Assembly (NCBI GenBank): GCA_950295325.1
Contig: OX485804.1
Span: 7,440,001 to 7,504,000 of the forward strand
DNA from: Polytrichum commune
Taxonomy: Eukaryota; Streptophyta; Polytrichopsida; Polytrichales; Polytrichaceae
Length of the DNA stretch: 64,000 nt
Direction of reading: 5' to 3'
The position numbers and the translations under genes were made by a program. Positions 1-11,015 of the stretch are shown here, piece by piece (the stretch's first letter is position 1; every line of letters starts with the position of its first letter). The notes beneath the pieces are model-generated. The model saw only the letters and a list, made by a program, of their open reading frames with translations, searched no databases and had not been told where the DNA came from.

Positions 1-1818
1 AACAATGGCAAGAGGGTTCATATCACTTCAAAGACAAGGAAATGACATTTACTTTCATCTCCTACAACTTTTGTATTTTGACCCTAGTTATGAAACTTGA
101 GATGATAATTATGACAATTGGATCGGATCGGTAAGTTGTTTCATTTGGTTAGTGAGTGCCAATCACGCAAAATGGTCTTCTCGAGTTTCAAAGTTGGGAG
201 TTGAACTTAGAAAATTATAAGAGGTCGAAGCGTTGGTTCTATGCCTCTTAATGTGATCATTTTCCACTAGTTGCAATCACCATCGAACTTTAGAATAATG
301 TATGTATGAATGTCCAATCTCATCATAACACATCACTTATTTGTGGTGTCCATTTTTGACTACAAGCATTTCCATATACAACTCAACCTATACATAATAA
401 TGACCACATAATAAGACCCCCTCACCTTACCTTCCCAAATCCTTAACTACACTAACATGTGCAATTAGGTCGCCCCACACTAATTATCATCAACACACAT
501 CATTTGAAAATGCACTACCACACACTACCAAAACACAATCGGCATCTTATTCTTATTATGGTTGCTACCCAAACGAGTAAAAACAAAGTTACGAGTGTTT
601 GTGATATAATTTATACTCAAGGCAATTTGCATATGTATAGAGGCGACACATTTGTGAAGGCCACCTAATCGTACACGTCAACTTAACTTTCACTACAACA
701 ATGCCTTGTAATGGGAGAGAACCAATCAATGGCTTTTATGACCTCTTACACAAAGACAAGACGACACTCACATGACTACTGCTACTACATCGACATGTGC
801 AATAATCAATAGGTTGTCTCTTTACCCATGCAACTTACCTTGGGTCAAACTCCCATCACGAAAACTTACAACACTCTTTATTCATCCCTATAACCAACTA
901 TGATATAATAGTAAGTATTGCATTTTGTAATTATGGTAATTGAATATTTAAAATATCATGGCAATGTCGATAAATTAGCGTGGACCGACCTGATTGTACA
1001 TAAAGCCAGACAAACCTCACTCGATCACATTTCTTATCAGGATAACCTGACTTTGAGTGGTACATGAATTTACATGGCTCCATAAACAATTGCCCAAAAA
1101 ACACACGTGATTGAAAAATGACTAGAGTGCACGCTCAACACACAATAACCATTCTAAGTCCAACGATCAACATACTTAAGGTGGCCTACATGACCATCGA
1201 ACAAACATGAGAGTCTTTTCATTCAATAACAAATATGTTGTTCATGCAAACTTCAAAAATTACAAGGAAAGAGTGGTTACAACCTCGATTTGGAAATGCC
1301 AACACGCTCTTCTACTGACTCAATCACGTATTTCATGTCCTTAACAAAGTGGGCTGCACTGATTATCCACCCCAATTGATGCGTGTTGCTATCTGGAGTT
1401 ACGGAGTGCATTAACATGTTACCGGGGAGCTCAATTTTTTTACGAACGAAAGTCCAATAGGTTCTTTGGACGTGATAGAACATAAACGACTTGGCTTGGT
1501 AAAATATTACATGCGATGCGTAACTCGGAAGAGTAAATCGCAATAATTGGGATAAATAGGCAGTGGAGTTGGGGAAAAAGGTAACCATTTAAGACCCAAG
1601 GTAAACCATTTAAGACCCATCATAGCAGCTTATCATGTGTACTGCTTCGGCGTTGCTGGGAAGGAGGCCTGAGTGACGTGGAAGCAAGCCAAGGGACGGT
1701 AACTTACCAGGTAAAAAATCCCTCCGAGAGGGTAATTTAAAATCGGTACAGCGGGGTAAAGTTGCAGAATTACGCAGTAATAAATTAGCATTAGTTACTA
1801 ATTACTAAAGCAGTGGGA
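1..1818. other. AT-rich intergenic DNA
   Basis: No gene can be supported here. Positions about 313-390 hold a copy of the dispersed module (module 1) whose hallmark is 'TCCAATCTCATCATAACACA' followed by a 'GGTGTCC' segment. A 20-bp direct duplication (CCATTTAAGACCCA core) lies at 1580-1598 and 1600-1619. A 103-codon open frame on the minus strand (1277-1588) has a natural-looking composition, but I recognise no domain and see no splice context, so it is not called. Confidence 0.6.
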
Positions 1819-1822
1819 GGAA

Positions 1823-1835
1823 GGGGGGGGGGGGG

Positions 1836-1873
<38 letters not shown>

Positions 1874-1874
1874 A
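1823..1874. repeat. G homopolymer followed by GA microsatellite
   Basis: A run of 14 G (1823-1836) passes directly into an (AG)n/(GATA) tract that ends near 1874. It sits at the AT-rich to GC-richer transition upstream of the ERF gene. GA/CT tracts are common close to plant transcription starts, so this may mark the core promoter or the start of the leader; no clear TATA box is visible. Confidence 0.8.
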
Positions 1875-3879
1875 AAAAGGCTTGTGGTGGACTCCGTCAC
1901 CGGAGTATAAGACTAAGGAGGCGGCGCTCTTAAGCCTTGCAACAGAACATACACGTTAGGCATCGCTCAAGCTTCCAATCGCTCCATCGCACTCGCACTC
2001 TCACGCACTCACTCACTCACTCACTTACAACTGCACATGCACTGTAGGCACGGGGTGGTAGCAAAGTGGTTTCGCCGCAAGCAATCGTCCTCGGATCCGC
2101 CATATTCTGGTATCACTACTGGTGTGTAAGGGTTTCAAAGTACATCTTGGTCAGTCTGCGTCCCGTGGTTTGTGATTTCGATTCTGTCGCGGTTTGTGTG
2201 TGTGGCATGTGTGTGTGGCCTCATCATCATCGCATGCACGCAGGCAGGCAGTGGCTGTTCGGGTGATCAGATTATTGGATCGGGTCTGGCGGGGGTGGTT
2301 TATTATATGTGATCCGGGGGTTTGCTCTGCGTTCCACTTTCACTCACTCACACTGCAGGCTAGGCACTCACTCTTTCAATCACTTGAGGTCTTGGACAGC
2401 AGCACGCGCGGGCTAGGCACAAGAAGAGTCAAGCGGGCTGGTCAAGAGGCTGCAAGAACGAGAGGGAGAGAGCAGGTGTAGGCTTACGCACTGGGAGCAC
2501 GAGGCTAGGCACTTGGGAACACTCACTCACATACTGACGCACTGTTGCTTCTCTTTCTTCCCCTCCATGTAGTTTAAGCTTTACAATGGTAGATAGGTGA
2601 CAGACACACAAGCACTCACGGATGTAGGCACGGTAAGACACGCACTTAAAGCACTCACATGACACACACTCACTAAGTAACTGTAGGCACGCACTCACGG
2701 AAGTCTCTCTGTCCTCGCGGAAGCTTGTTTGCAGATTGCAACGTTGTTGGAAGGAGCGTTGGATTCGTTTTGCAAGTCTGAGCCAATATCTGCTCGTTTT
2801 CCTCGGAAGTTGTTGAGAAAGAGGGAGGGAGGGGGTTTGACGCTCTGGGAGTCTTTCTGTGCACGCACCCACGTGTAGGGTAGGCACTTACTGCATCACT
2901 CGGTTCTGGTTCGTCCTCTGTAGGTAGTTTACGGACACACGCATCACACGGACACAAGGCCCAGGGGTGAAGAGTTCGGAGCTCGTCTGTTTCTTCCCTG
3001 CGTCTACTGACTTAGGCACGTTAGTGCACTTGTCACACTGTTATTGACAGGCACCTGCGCACTTTCTGGTGGAATACCATCTCTCCACAGCCGCTACTTG
3101 GCTGCTCGCTAGTCGTCATACAGGCATTTCGGATGCACTTCTGAAAGTTAGTTGTATATTCTAAGCTCCTGTACTTTTTTCACACTATCGTGTCCTTTCG
3201 GCGCTTTCTTTCTTGTAGATCGATCTCTTTCTGCCGCCAGTTTCCCCGTCTTTGTGGCCTTTTTAAATCATTCCACTTAGACACCGCACCGCCGCAGTCG
3301 TGGCGATAGTTGTCAGGGTCATTTTTGAGTACCCTGCACTTGTGCAGGATCCGTCTGGCTGTAGTTTTTGACCTATCCGTTTTGGTTTATCTTCCCTTTT
3401 ATTTTGATATCTGTAGTGGATAGTTTTCTATCGAAGACTGAACCACGGTTTTGGTTCACAACTGGTGCTTTCTGTTGTTCATGTGGTTTCCACTTTCCTA
3501 CCGTTAGTGGATATATCTACCACCTTGTTCTCCTCCCGAGAACTTGTGGTATTGGTGACTTCTTCTGGCTTCATTCTGCAGTCAGAATCATCAAATTTGA
3601 AACACATGATATCTCAACAGTGAGAAGATTACGACCATTTCCCCACAGGTTTCTGTGTAATAAGTTCTTGTTTGCCGGTTTGGAGTGTTCGTCTACGCTC
3701 TGTACATACAAGCATCTCTTTTTCCCCCTGGTTTGTTCTTCTCAGGAGCGAGAAGTGTACGATTATTTGAAGTGTTCCGTTACCTTTTGACGACCAAGGC
3801 ATCTGCAACGTGACTTAGACCTTTTCAGAAGAATCGACAGGCAGTTTCTGATAGTGCAGCCGAGCTGAATTTCACGCAC
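1875..3879 (+). promoter_or_regulatory. Long upstream leader/promoter of the ERF gene with repeated TAGGCAC
   Basis: Two kilobases of GC-richer DNA precede the ERF start codon. The exact heptamer TAGGCAC occurs at 2045, 2361, 2414, 2506, 2625, 2684, 2881 and 3013, always on the + strand, mixed with many CACTCAC stretches. The part nearest the CDS (3100-3879) is pyrimidine-rich and includes short ATG frames, for example one of eight codons at about 3480. The in-frame TGA at 3811-3813 bars a longer N-terminus. Whether this is promoter, 5' UTR or 5' UTR intron cannot be told without transcript data. Confidence 0.5.
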
Positions 3880-5776
3880 ATGGCAGCTGTAGCCAAAAAT
3901 TATCACATGATGACAGGATATGGTACTGGTGTAGCTTGTAGAGATATATATCATGGAAGTGGTTTAGTTGACACAGGTGGAATAGTAGGTGGGTGTAGTA
4001 TTAGCGGAAGAAGTGAATGTGTCAATAATATTACTCCCATTGGTTCTCAAGATTTATATCCAGTAGTGGGCGAATCATCATGGCGAGAATCATCAAGTTT
4101 AGGTGGTGGTGGTGGTGGTGGTGGTGCTTCTTTAGTAGGGAACTTATCTGTCTTATCTTCATCAGTAGGCTCCCCAGCCTGCCATGAATCAATTCTTCGG
4201 GAGAAGCAAAGATTAGCTATTCTATTTGAATCATCAGAATCTGTAGAGAGCTGTGTAGAACATAGTCCATCCGAGCATGTCTTATATCAAACACCAAGCC
4301 CAGTTTTAATTTCGCAACAATATTCTCCCCAGTCGTATGCCGGGTCGCAGGGACATGCGACGAGTGCATATTACTCAGGAGAGCCACAGTATGTTCTTGT
4401 GGAAGCACCCGCTGGGCCTTACGAGGCGACTAGCTTGGGTTTTGTGTCGTCTGCTCTACAAGTCACACCTCCACAGCTTCTGCAGTCTGACTTCACCCAT
4501 TCCCCTCAACCATTGAACTTCAACCAGCAGCTGCCACAAGTCAATCCTCATCTCCTGCAATTGCAACTGCAGTATCAAGCGCAGCAGCAACAGCAGGAGT
4601 CGGATCTTCTTAGCCAACCGCGGGCTTCATGGAGCTCCGCTATAGATCTAGGGCCGCGTCCTCAAGCTATGAAAAAGACATCAGCACAAGACAAACGTCT
4701 TGGCGTTCCTAGACAGACCAAACTCTACAGAGGAGTTCGGCAGCGTCACTGGGGCAAATGGGTCGCGGAGATTCGACTTCCACGGAATCGAACGCGACTG
4801 TGGCTAGGAACTTTTGATACTGCCGAAGAAGCTGCAATGGCGTATGATACGGGTACGTACGAAAATATAGAGCTTGGCCTTGTCTCGTTTTCGTCGAGTC
4901 TTCTGTGCGTCTGAGAATTGATATCTTAAAAGCTGCCAATGTTTTGTGTTATTTTTCGGTTCGCTTACACCGAGTGTGTTGTACCTTTGGAGCTCCTTTC
5001 TCAAATTGGCTACCGATTCTGCTGGTTTTGCAGCGGCTTACAAACTGAGGGGAGACTATGCACGTCTCAATTTCCCTCACCGGCGACATGCTGACCAAGG
5101 TGCGTCATCAGGCGGGGCGAGTGCCGATCCAGGCCAATGGTCAAGCAACGGATCTGGCGACTCAGGCGTTACATCGGCTTCACCGAAAGGGATTCCCATA
5201 TCCTCAACTTTGGAGACCAAGCTACAGGAAATAGCTTACCAGAAGGATTTACAGGCGAAGATGGAGGGCGAGAAAAAAAATCACCCTCTTTCAGAGCCCA
5301 GTCAATACAAACCTGGTTTGCGTAACTCCAAGCAGCAGACATCCACAAGTGAGCAGACAACGCTCAAGAGGTCCGAGAGTCCCTGTTCGACGAATGCAGG
5401 TGTTGCTAACCACCTTCTTTTTAGACAAGGTGGTGACAGTTCGTCACCCAGTCTCTGCCACAGCCCACCTTCATCATCATCAAGCGACGAGTCCAGGTGT
5501 GTAAGCTCGCCCGGTTCAGGCTCCAGCGACGACAACGGCGAAAACAATAAAGGTTCCAGCATCCACGATACGCGGTTTGATATCGACAGTCTTCTCTGCG
5601 TCCCCAATAACTCTGAGGTGGACATGTCTTGGGATGTACTTTGTTTGAATGATACACCCGAGACCACATCAAGTGCTGCTAGTGTAGGAGTAGTTAGAAA
5701 GCAGCAAGCTCACTCTATGTCATCAGCCACATTATCGCCTCCGCAAGTATTTAGAGTCTGGCGGCAGTGTGAGTAG
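3880..5776 (+). CDS. AP2/ERF-domain transcription factor, DREB A-6 (ERF group I, RAP2.4-like), two exons
   Basis: Predicted sequence-specific nuclear DNA-binding protein of 571 residues. Exons are 3880-4852 and 5034-5776, joined in phase 1. The AP2 domain (about residues 283-339) reads [17 protein letters not shown] at its start and [16 protein letters not shown] at its end, with the WLGTF-D-AEEAA-AYD core between. This is the form typical of the A-6/RAP2.4 group, whose members bind GCC-box or DRE elements in stress and light responses (family knowledge). Supporting A-6 features are the basic '[10 protein letters not shown]' stretch before the domain and 'LETKLQEIA' after it, resembling the group's conserved 'AKLQAIC' motif. 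The N-terminal half has a Gly8 run and a Gln-rich segment; the C-terminal half is Ser-rich and acidic, with EVDMSWDVL near the end. ATG 3880 is the first ATG after the in-frame TGA at 3811 and has G at +4. The family is secure; the exact C-terminus is less so, because GTGAGT at 5769 could be a donor. Confidence 0.92.
4853..5033 (+). other. Intron inside the AP2 domain of the ERF gene
   Basis: The donor is G|GTACGTACG and the acceptor is TTTTGCAG|CGGCTT. Exon 1 ends ...GCG TAT GAT ACG G and exon 2 starts CG GCT TAC AAA, so splicing rebuilds AYD-T-AAYKLRG without a gap. Reading through instead adds 20 foreign residues and stops at 4912-4914. The 181-bp length and T-rich 3' end fit a plant intron. 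Confidence 0.9.
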
Positions 5777-5943
5777 GTAAACGATGGCGAAGGGTTGCCC
5801 GGCTTGAAGAAACTGGTCACTGCCACTGTATGTAGTTGCGTAGTTCGAAGGCTTGACACCACCTGAATGATGGTATATTACTGTAACATCATCATCCAGC
5901 TTTAGGTACGTAGTAGTGCTACACATCAATTAGTGATCTCACA

Positions 5944-6300
5944 GACGTCGCGCATTTTTGGTCGGCCCTGGAGACGACTAGGAGAAATGTCACAGGACGT
6001 CACGCATTTTTGGTTGGCCCTGGAGACGACTAGGAGAAACGTCACAGGACGTCACGCATTTTTGGTTGGCCCCTGGAGACGACTAGGAGAAACGTCACAG
6101 GACGTCACGCATTTTTGGTTGGCCCCTGGAGACAGCTAGGAGAGATGTCGCAGACGTCGCGAATTTTTGGTCGACCCTGGAGACATGGACAATCTCACAT
6201 GAAGCCGCAAGTTTTTGGGTCGGCAATTGGAGATTACATTAGACTGCAGATTAGAAGAATGTCACATGACGTCGCGAGTTTTTGGGTCGACAATGGAGAC
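5944..6300. repeat. ~52-bp minisatellite, about seven units, one GACGTC per unit
   Basis: GACGTC recurs at 5944, 5996, 6048, 6101, 6153 and 6268, with a decayed copy at 6201. The period is 52, 52, 53 and 52 bp in the well-kept part, then drifts. Each unit contains the GACGTC core, CATTTTTGG, GGCCC(C)TGGAGAC and CTAGGAGA. It begins about 170 bp after the ERF stop codon, so it lies in the 3' UTR or 3' flank. The period is not a multiple of three, and the open frames across it are accidental. Confidence 0.93.
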
Positions 6301-6597
6301 TAGAGTAGATTAGAGAGTCCACCGCTCGTCTTTTATCAACAAGAGTGGGTGGTCTAAAGTCAAGCCTTTTTAGCTCCGCAGTTGCTACATAGATGGTGGG
6401 GATCAGTGGATCGGCAGCCGGCGCCTTTCCCACTCGTTCCATGTACATTTCAGCTTGTACAAATTTTGCAGTTTGCGGGATTTGTTGGGTTCAGCACACA
6501 CAGGAGGAAGTTTTTCCTCCGCTTAACGAGCTACTTCAGATGAACTTGTCACGCCGAATTCACTCTGGCACATTTTAGGCTCCTCTGGAGCTGTCAG

Positions 6598-6882
6598 ATG
6601 GGAATTGGAGGTGTGTTGCATCAACTCCATGTCGACATGGAAGCAAGCGATCTTCGTCAGGAAGATCAAATAGGAGGATACGAGGAGGTTGGCGCTTTAG
6701 CGGATGTACTTCGTCGCCAATTTGCTGCGGATTTCGAGTCGTCTTCCTTCAAGTTAGCTACGGTCAGCGGATCCAACCTCTGCCCATCCAAGGACGACAT
6801 CGAATTCGACATCAGTTTTAACTTCCTCAACATTCATCAGCAGCAAGGTGTTTTCTGGTTTCTCGATAGCCAGGAATTTTGA
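6598..6882 (+). CDS. Possible coding exon, unassigned
   Basis: An open frame of 94 codons with balanced codon use and a mixed, acidic product (for example DLRQEDQIGGYEEVGALADV and LRRQFAADFESSSFKLATVS). An internal ATG at 6637 follows GAC and has G at +4. Possible acceptors lie just upstream (CATTTTAG at 6578, GCTGTCAG at 6597), and a possible donor CAAG|GTGTTT lies near 6848. It could be a 3' exon of the ERF transcription unit or the first exon of a small separate gene. I recognise no domain. Confidence 0.28.
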   Translation: MGIGGVLHQLHVDMEASDLRQEDQIGGYEEVGALADVLRRQFAADFESSSFKLATVSGSNLCPSKDDIEFDISFNFLNIHQQQGVFWFLDSQEF

Positions 6883-7713
6883 CACCGCAAGGATCTACGC
6901 TGTGGCTCAAAGCACGATTTTTTGCTATGTTTAGTTTAGAAAATGTGAAGCAAAAGCGCAGGAGGTTTTTGTGCTTGCTTGTTCGCTCTTTTTTGTGTTT
7001 GCACAGATTTTGCTCCGACAGGTTGTGCACCCACATGGTTACCAGTGTTGGTCAGCAAAACCCTCAGCCGAGCTTGCAACCTCAAATGGTCGCGACTTTG
7101 AGGTTGCAGTTCGGTATGTGAGAGTTTGGCCATATCTTTACCTCGTGGTCGCCAGCTTGTTGGACCTACATAGGTGTGTTGTGATCATACTCCACGGAGC
7201 TCCCTGATCATTTACATAAAGTATGCAATTTCTGTTTCAATCTCCGTTCGCAAAATTTTATGCAATTTCCATCTGAATGATTACGAATGAAACGAGTTTG
7301 CGAGATAGCTGTGCACATGCACGATTTTGCCTCGTGCAGAAGGAAGGCAGAAACTAACACTGCGTAACCAGGGTGTGTATTCGAAGCCTCCAGAATTTAC
7401 AACTTTGGGACAAACCTCATGTGAATTTTAGGTTCAATGTGAGATCCTGGTAGATATTTGTTTAGTCAAACACTTCTGGCATAAATTTATTGCAGACCGC
7501 ATGTAAAGAGTACTTTTACCCTTGTTTACTCTTGAAAGACACCTTCACGTCTGCTCTCCGCTAAATTTAAGCGCGTCCATAGACAACCTGCTTCATGTTG
7601 TCTGCTTCGCACACGATTCACGCGGTTGAACGACGATGGTGGTTTTCACGCACCCGTGATCCTTCAGAGATGCTTCTGTGGTGGGTAGATGACAGTGAGC
7701 TAAACTGGGATCG

Positions 7714-7929
7714 ATGAATCTGTGGACTATTATTATGATTGTTTTTCTTGTTTTCTGGTGTCTTGGGTGCTCCATTATTGCTCGTGAGAGGATGAGGTTG
7801 GAGGAGTTAGCGTCTCCGCCATTCAAAGGGCATATGCTTTTGGCCTTTCCCTCATTAGCCAGCTGCTCTGCCCTTTCCTGTAACACGATGTCCACGGGAT
7901 CTGTGTGTACCCCTCCACACACTAAATAA
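7714..7929 (+). CDS. Possible small or terminal coding exon, unassigned
   Basis: A 71-codon frame starts with ATG and has a hydrophobic N-terminal stretch (about residues 4-22: WTIIMIVFLVFWCLGCSII) that could be a membrane segment or signal anchor. AATAAA directly follows the stop codon (7924-7930) and again at about 7970, compatible with a transcript end. A 109-codon frame overlaps it on the other strand (7593-7922), so the strand is not certain. No family is recognised. Confidence 0.2.
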   Translation: MNLWTIIMIVFLVFWCLGCSIIARERMRLEELASPPFKGHMLLAFPSLASCSALSCNTMSTGSVCTPPHTK

Positions 7930-8069
7930 AGCTCCCCACTGCTCCAGGAACCTTCTGCATGCAGACAATAATAAATAAGCCCCTTGAATATACTACCAAC
8001 TTATTATTATATTCACCTTCCCAACAAGAAGCGGCGCCAAAAGTACAGTCCTCCTGTGCCTATTTGGAC

Positions 8070-8280
8070 ATCATCGGGTCAAAATGCGAGTGTTTCCAAC
8101 TCCAGCTGGTGACATGTTGCGATCCTTTGGTTTTCCTTCATTAATTTGACGCATACTCTATGAAAGCCTCTAAAAACGGTGGGTAATTTTCCTGACGTTT
8201 TTTTTGACGTCCTCTGGCGATTTCTCAACAAACTCAACCAGTCTATCTACAATTAGCAAACGGTTCTCCCCGTCTATTGG
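8070..8280 (-). repeat. Dispersed repeat module 4, partial copy
   Basis: Matches 28970-29190 and the flanks of the TIR element at 21797, and in inverted form 40800-41010 and 43660-43860. Shared words are TTTCCAA.TCCA, ACATGTTGCGATC.TTTGG, TTTCTCAA and CAAACTCAACC-GG/AG-T. No coding potential is visible. In other copies it adjoins module 7, so both are probably parts of one old element. Confidence 0.6.
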
Positions 8281-8286
8281 TAGTGT

Positions 8287-8935
8287 GATTCTCACCTAAA
8301 AACTCATTCCAAGGTGCGTATACACTAAACCAGCACCATGCACATTCAAAGGCCTTCAAATGTATGGAATTGGTACATACTGCTCTCAAATGCATGAATG
8401 GATATGTGACATGATGGTGATTTTGGGTATGTTTATATTTACTGAGAAACTCATTCTCAGTTACGTGTACCCAAACCCAACTATAGTTTAGCCCATGGCC
8501 ACACATTTGGGACGTTTCTAATGTATGGTTGTGATCCCTACAAACTGCCCTCAAATGTATGCTTAGAGTACATGATGTTAGTTTCATCTTATGCGTTGAT
8601 TTTGGGTATGCCTGCTTTATTGAAAGTGTTATTCTAAGGTATGTATATGCAAAAGTATGATGGTGGTACACAATACTCTCACATATATGACTATGGTACA
8701 CAATATTGGTTGCAGGTCAGGTGTTGGGTATGGGGTATGCCTTGCTTGTAGGAAACCTCATTTCAAGGTATGTGTAACTTCAAAAATTAAAAAAATTATG
8801 TACCACAATCACACATGTGGGAGCCTCAAATGTATGATTATGGCGGTGCACATGGTTCCGAAATGAGAAACTATCATACATGATGTTGGTTTCATGTTAT
8901 GTGTTGGTGTTGGGGTATGCCTAGCTTATTGAAGA
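8287..8935. repeat. Degenerate tandem repeat, ~150-bp unit, four to five copies
   Basis: The unit carries TTTTGGGTATG followed 30-40 bp later by CTCATTC(C/T)AAGG and GTATAC/ATG, then CTCAAATGTATG. The CTCATT anchors lie at 8303, 8450, 8630 (decayed) and 8757, and a last partial unit lies near 8910. Spacing varies from about 127 to 180 bp, so the array is old. Confidence 0.75.
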
Positions 8936-11015
8936 ATCATGCGAGGATATAGTCCACGAGAAAAAATATCATACACTTAGATGGTGGAGACGGAGTCTTT
9001 TGTGGCTAGGACCTCTCAAACTTCACCACAAGTTTGTTTATACACCCGATTTGGCCCCGGAATTAGTATGAGTGAATCCCGAACGGGTCTAGTGAGATCG
9101 AGTTGGGGTGAATCGACCACAAACTTGTAAGGGCCAAGTTCTACTCGGACCCCAACATACGATGGTTTGCCGTGATGCATCCCAAGCCCCGTTTTCGTCT
9201 CATTTTCTTGTTACGGCCACTTCTTCTTCTTCTTCTTATTTGTTGTTGTTGTTGTGGTGTGTACGCACGAATATAAAGGTCCCCAACACACCATGTATCG
9301 CACTCGTGTATTGGGTGGCTTCAAATGCACGAGGTGGGTACATTATGAGGATCGAGTTTTAGGTCATGGGTTGGTTTCCGGGTATACCCTACTACCTAGA
9401 AACCATACTCGGAAAGGCCGCATGAAAAGATTGCGGCTCACGATCTCCTAATATTCCACCACCCTCATGCCCACCCCTTTATTGGCTGAGTGTATAAACG
9501 CCTCTGTAGCGTCGTAGAAGGGATCCGCTCCCCAGCTCCCCTGGCCCACCCTAGCTGATGTGTTTCTTTGGATTTGTCGCGTGCTTTTGTTCATGCTATG
9601 GATGGCGAATTTTGCAGGCAAAAAATACTAGCAAGTAATGCGAGGGGGCGGCCACGTTTCATTTGCAAATGGAGGCTTGTTTCGGGCACTCGTTTTGGGC
9701 AAGGGTGAGCATTGGGGTGATGAGGTGAGGTGGTGTTATAGGCTCCTGACTGTGTGCCATTTGACGTAACTGGACCCGATCAAACCCTGGATCCGACGTA
9801 TCCATGGAATTTGTATGCGTATTTGCAGGAGATCATCCAGGGCGTGTGGGAGTTTGGGCCATGGAACTCCCCCAAATGCCACTTTCAAGAGATAAGAGCC
9901 GAAAGCCAAAGGTCATTAGGTCGAGTCCTCGAGTTACTTTACTAAAACTGGGCGGGCTGGCTTGCCTGCCAAGCAAAATGGCGACCAAGAAATCGCAGTG
10001 TCGTTTCCTACCCACAGTCCCATGTGTGGAGGAGAAAAAGTAAAAAAAAATAAAAAAATCACGAGCTCCCGAGAATCGGAGAAACATTCGGCCCCTCGGG
10101 TTGACCGGAACCTTGTTGGAATTGTATTAGGGCATCGACCAATGGATGGAATCCATCCATTCTTCATCTGTCATCCCACGCCACGCGGACATAGGTATTG
10201 GATGGCATATTGGGTTTGGTCATCCAAGTGGATGGAGATCACATTCCAACAACTCCCTTAAGGTAGATATACAGAAAATGGCGACAATGGCTGATTTGAC
10301 CAGAAAGAGTGGTGTGAAACTTGTGCAATCTTTTGTTAGAGATGGGGGTAGAGGAAAGGATGAGGAATGCAAGTTGTTTCATGGTTTTATTCTATGTAAA
10401 TACTTAGTTACTTTTTTCTTTTTTCCCCCCCAAAGAGGCGAGTAAGTCAAACCCCCTACTTGTATAGTAGAGTCTCCCTGATTTGAGCATCAAAAAGTTC
10501 TACTTTGATATGAATGCGCACAAAACGGTTAACTCAATGGCACCTAAAAGTGATTGTAGGTGGTGTGAAGCATCACCTATCCAGTCAACCACTGCATCCC
10601 ACCTATCACTGCATCTTTTTGGGGCCATCGTTTTTACCATTAGCCAATTTGGGTCCCCACAAGAATCATCTACCCTTAGTCTAGTGCACCAGTAGTGGTC
10701 ATTCACTGTTTTCGGTTTTTCTACCTTATGTTTTTTTAAGTCCACTCAAAGAGCGTTTCATTCGTAGCGCTCATCTTCTAAGAACTTGTTGATGTTTTGC
10801 TTCCTCATTAGACATCATGGGGCGTCGAATATAACCTGTAGTGCATGGCCTTCATGAGATGATCAATGCTACATGTGGTATTATACATTGCTCCCAGCGT
10901 ACAATGTCGCATATATCCGATCTTTCATTCAAGTGCAGAAGGGTTTAATATCACTTGTCGCGAGTTGTCATTCATAGAGGCACAATATCATCCATAATTA
11001 TCCAAAAAATAAATT
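8936..11015. other. Intergenic, no supported gene
   Basis: About 9085-9150 resembles module 8 (GAATCGACCACAAAC.T). Short CTT and GTT trinucleotide runs lie at 9222-9255. The open frames between 9750 and 10445 are short, overlap on both strands and carry no recognisable domain. The reverse complement of the word GAGATGATCAA... seen at the 11.9-kb arm also occurs near 10855. Confidence 0.5.

Noticed and set aside
1277..1588. 103-codon minus-strand frame
   Set aside because: Composition is protein-like but no domain is recognised, and there is no supporting gene structure; a worn transposon fragment is possible.
2429..2887. 152-codon frame on the minus strand in the ERF leader
   Set aside because: Cys/Ser/Leu-rich translation of the CACTCAC/TAGGCAC-rich leader; overlaps other frames, no domain.
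3368..3790. 140-codon frame directly upstream of the ERF CDS
   Set aside because: It has no ATG at its start (TTG), is Phe/Cys-rich from pyrimidine-rich DNA, and looks like 5' leader or intron sequence.
8287..8935. Regular repeats considered as a CRISPR array
   Set aside because: Units are ~150 bp, imperfect and unequally spaced, without short identical repeats and unique spacers; the genome is a plant's.
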